NCBI GenBank assembly: GCA_039024295.1
Contig: JBCDIQ010000253.1
Coordinates: 1-8,685, forward strand
Source of the DNA: JBCDIQ01 sp039024295
GTDB lineage: Bacteria > Bacteroidota > Bacteroidia > J057
Reading direction: 5' to 3'
DNA length: 8,685 bases
A program made the position numbers and the translations under genes. Shown here in pieces: positions 7,301 through 8,685 of the stretch. Position 1 is the stretch's first letter; each line of letters starts with the position of its first letter. Below the pieces are notes generated by a model, which did no database searches, was not told the origin of the DNA, and saw nothing but the letters and a program-made list of their open reading frames with translations.

Positions 7301-7311
7301 AAACAAGCAGC

Positions 7312-8400
7312 TTGGCCCGAATCAGTGTATCTGTCATCAATGATTTAACGGGAGACCAGCGCATTCACCGGATTGCCTCTACCCTCCAGGAGGCTGGACA
7401 TCAGGTCACAGTGATCGGTCGTGTGCTGCCTGAGTCTCTGCCCTTAGGGGATCGGCCTTACGCGACACATCGAATGAAGCTGTGGTTTAGGGCCGGTAAG
7501 CTGTTTTACCTCGAATACAACCTACGGCTGTTCCTATTCCTGCTTACCCATAGATTTGACATCCAAAATGCCAATGACTTGGACTCTTTACTGGCAAATT
7601 TCCTTACTGCCAGGCTAAAGGGGCGTAAGCTGGTATATGATTCCCATGAGTACTTTACGGAAGTACCAGAACTGGTACACCGTCCTGCCACCCAGAAAGT
7701 ATGGCTCTGGCTGGAACAGTGGATTTTTCCCAAGCTCACTTACGCATATACGGTCAATCAGTCTATTGCCAACATTTATTCCAGGCTGTACCAGGTTTCA
7801 GTGGGGGTAGTGCGAAATGTTCCTTTCCGCCGACACCTTATCCCACAGCGTCATGCTACTCCCATCCTCATCTACCAAGGAGCATTGAACCTCGGCAGGG
7901 GAGTCGACCTGATGATTCGTGCAACGAAGCATTTACCGGGGCATCAACTCTGGATCATCGGCAAGGGAGATGTAGAGCCTGAACTAAGAGAACTCACCCG
8001 AGAGTTAGCCCTGGAAGACCGGGTCATTTTTTACGGCTTCATGCCATTTGACCAACTGGTAGATTTCACCCGGCAAGCATGGCTAGGGCTAAGCTTAGAG
8101 GAAGACTTGGGGGGCAACTATCATTTCGTTTCTCCTAATAAACTCTATGACTACATCCAGGCCCATGTTCCCGTCCTGGTTTCCGATCTCCCTGAAATGC
8201 GAGCGGTGGTCGAACAGCACCAGGTAGGAGAAATTCTACCTAAGGATGAACGAACTCCCGATCAGCTGGCAGAAAGAATTAAGCTATTCCTGGCCGATAA
8301 GCAGTTATATGAAGGATACGTGACGGCTTGTGAGCAAGCGGCGGGAGAACTTTGCTGGGAAAAAGAGCGAGAGACCTTGCTTGCTTTTTACTCTTTGTAA
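7312..8400 (+). CDS. GT4-type (group 1) glycosyltransferase
   Basis: A 362-residue protein when started at the TTG at 7312. It has a two-Rossmann (GT-B) layout. The N-terminal part opens with ARISVSVINDLTGDQRIHR, typical of one Bacteroidota glycosyltransferase group, and DSHEYFTEVPEL sits at 110-121. The C-terminal, sugar-nucleotide-binding half shows YQGALNLGRGVD (188-199), IIGKGDVEPEL (215-225), then SLEEDLGG (261-268) and SPNKLYDYI (274-282), which replace the classic EX7E motif. It probably transfers a sugar from a nucleotide donor to a surface glycan or lipid; the substrate is unknown. TTG was chosen because the family usually begins one or two residues before this strand and no in-frame ATG exists. 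A GTG at 7198 is also in frame but lies inside the opposite gene. An ATG at 7281 would fit if one A of the A6 run at 7298-7303 were absent. Confidence 0.9.
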   Translation: MARISVSVINDLTGDQRIHRIASTLQEAGHQVTVIGRVLPESLPLGDRPYATHRMKLWFRAGKLFYLEYNLRLFLFLLTHRFDIQNANDLDSLLANFLTARLKGRKLVYDSHEYFTEVPELVHRPATQKVWLWLEQWIFPKLTYAYTVNQSIANIYSRLYQVSVGVVRNVPFRRHLIPQRHATPILIYQGALNLGRGVDLMIRATKHLPGHQLWIIGKGDVEPELRELTRELALEDRVIFYGFMPFDQLVDFTRQAWLGLSLEEDLGGNYHFVSPNKLYDYIQAHVPVLVSDLPEMRAVVEQHQVGEILPKDERTPDQLAERIKLFLADKQLYEGYVTACEQAAGELCWEKERETLLAFYSL

Positions 8401-8685
8401 AATCGGTAGGCAGGGTATGGGCATGTCTGGTACCTTCTCAGTTACACCAAATTGAGCTAAAAATGGTGGATGTGGGCCAGGCACCGGCTAGTTGAGGGAC
8501 TGCTTCTTCAAAGCTTGGGTTCCAGGCGAATGAGTTCTCCAAGGTTTACCCCTCTCAGGGCTGCTTAGACATGGATATGCTGATGATAAAATGCGTGTAA
8601 GACTGTTCCCCCTTCTTTGGAGTGCAACCTTGGTAGCACAGGCTTGAGAAAGGGCAAAAGCCCCAGCGGGGCGAAACCTCTCGAA
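8401..8685. other. Non-coding right end with no gene recognised
   Basis: No convincing reading frame, tRNA or rRNA was found in these 285 bases, and there is no clear intrinsic terminator just after the glycosyltransferase stop. A small CCCT-CTC-AGGG hairpin lies at 8550-8560. CCAAGGTT (8539-8546) is inverted as AACCTTGG (8626-8633), 79 bases apart. The right part appears to be made of degenerate dispersed-repeat units. Confidence 0.55.
8619..8685. repeat. REP-like palindromic dispersed repeat (cut by window end)
   Basis: GCCCC-AGC-GGGGC (8660-8672) forms a perfect 5-base-pair hairpin and is followed by GAAACCTCTCG. A bulged outer stem can form between GAGAAAGG (8647-8654) and CCTCTC (8677-8682). 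The 12-mer GGAGTGCAACCT (8619-8630) recurs as GGGGCGAAACCT (8668-8679) with 9 of 12 identical bases, which suggests two diverged units. Similar GCCCC-AGC-GGGGC-GAAA elements are familiar to me as intergenic repeats in Bacteroidota genomes. A single visible copy cannot prove that it is dispersed, and a terminator role is possible although no T tract follows. Confidence 0.45.

Noticed and set aside
7198..7311. GTG at 7198 as the glycosyltransferase start, giving 38 extra N-terminal residues
   Set aside because: The extension lies partly within the opposite coding region, is low-complexity with no match to the family, and would put the promoter inside the barrel gene.
8401..8620. A tRNA, small RNA or short gene downstream of the glycosyltransferase
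   Set aside because: No cloverleaf, T-loop consensus, or reading frame with a plausible start and composition could be found.

Overview
The window looks like chromosomal DNA of a member of the Bacteroidota, most likely a Cytophagales- or Saprospirales-type organism. The evidence is a DUF4296-type small lipoprotein, a signal-peptide-bearing outer-membrane protein of the RemB/Wzi-like kind, a near-absence of Shine-Dalgarno sites, and TAnnTTTG-type -7 promoter boxes in front of several starts. No mobile-element gene, CRISPR array, rRNA or tRNA was recognised. The assignment rests on reading the sequence, not on a database search.

Layout. (1) On the left, on the minus strand, is an alpha/beta hydrolase with a complete Ser-Asp-His triad. 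Its C-terminus runs off the window. (2) A 165-base divergent intergenic region holds a near-perfect palindrome and a -7 box. (3) On the plus strand, 1111-1959 encodes a SirB1-type transglutaminase-like protein with a HEAT-like N-terminus. (4) A tight plus-strand cluster follows: a SUFU-domain protein, a DUF4296-like lipoprotein (4-base overlap), and MutS2 (3-base gap). (5) Converging on mutS2 with only 2 bases between the stop codons is a minus-strand outer-membrane beta-barrel protein of the RemB/Wzi-like kind. (6) Divergent from it, with overlapping control regions, is a GT4-type glycosyltransferase. (7) The right end is 285 bases of non-coding DNA ending in a GC-rich hairpin that resembles a dispersed REP-like repeat.

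How the genes may work together. The SUFU, lipoprotein and mutS2 genes are almost certainly one transcription unit, although their functions (possible immunity or partner binding, an envelope lipoprotein, and DNA or ribosome quality control) do not form a known pathway. The barrel protein and the glycosyltransferase share one promoter region, and both are plausibly involved in surface polysaccharide or cell-surface assembly. I found no convincing new multi-gene system. The points most worth checking are the SUFU/lipoprotein/mutS2 linkage, a G8 tract inside the mutS2 ATPase domain, the uncertain start of the glycosyltransferase, the apparently leaderless starts, and the repeat at the right edge.
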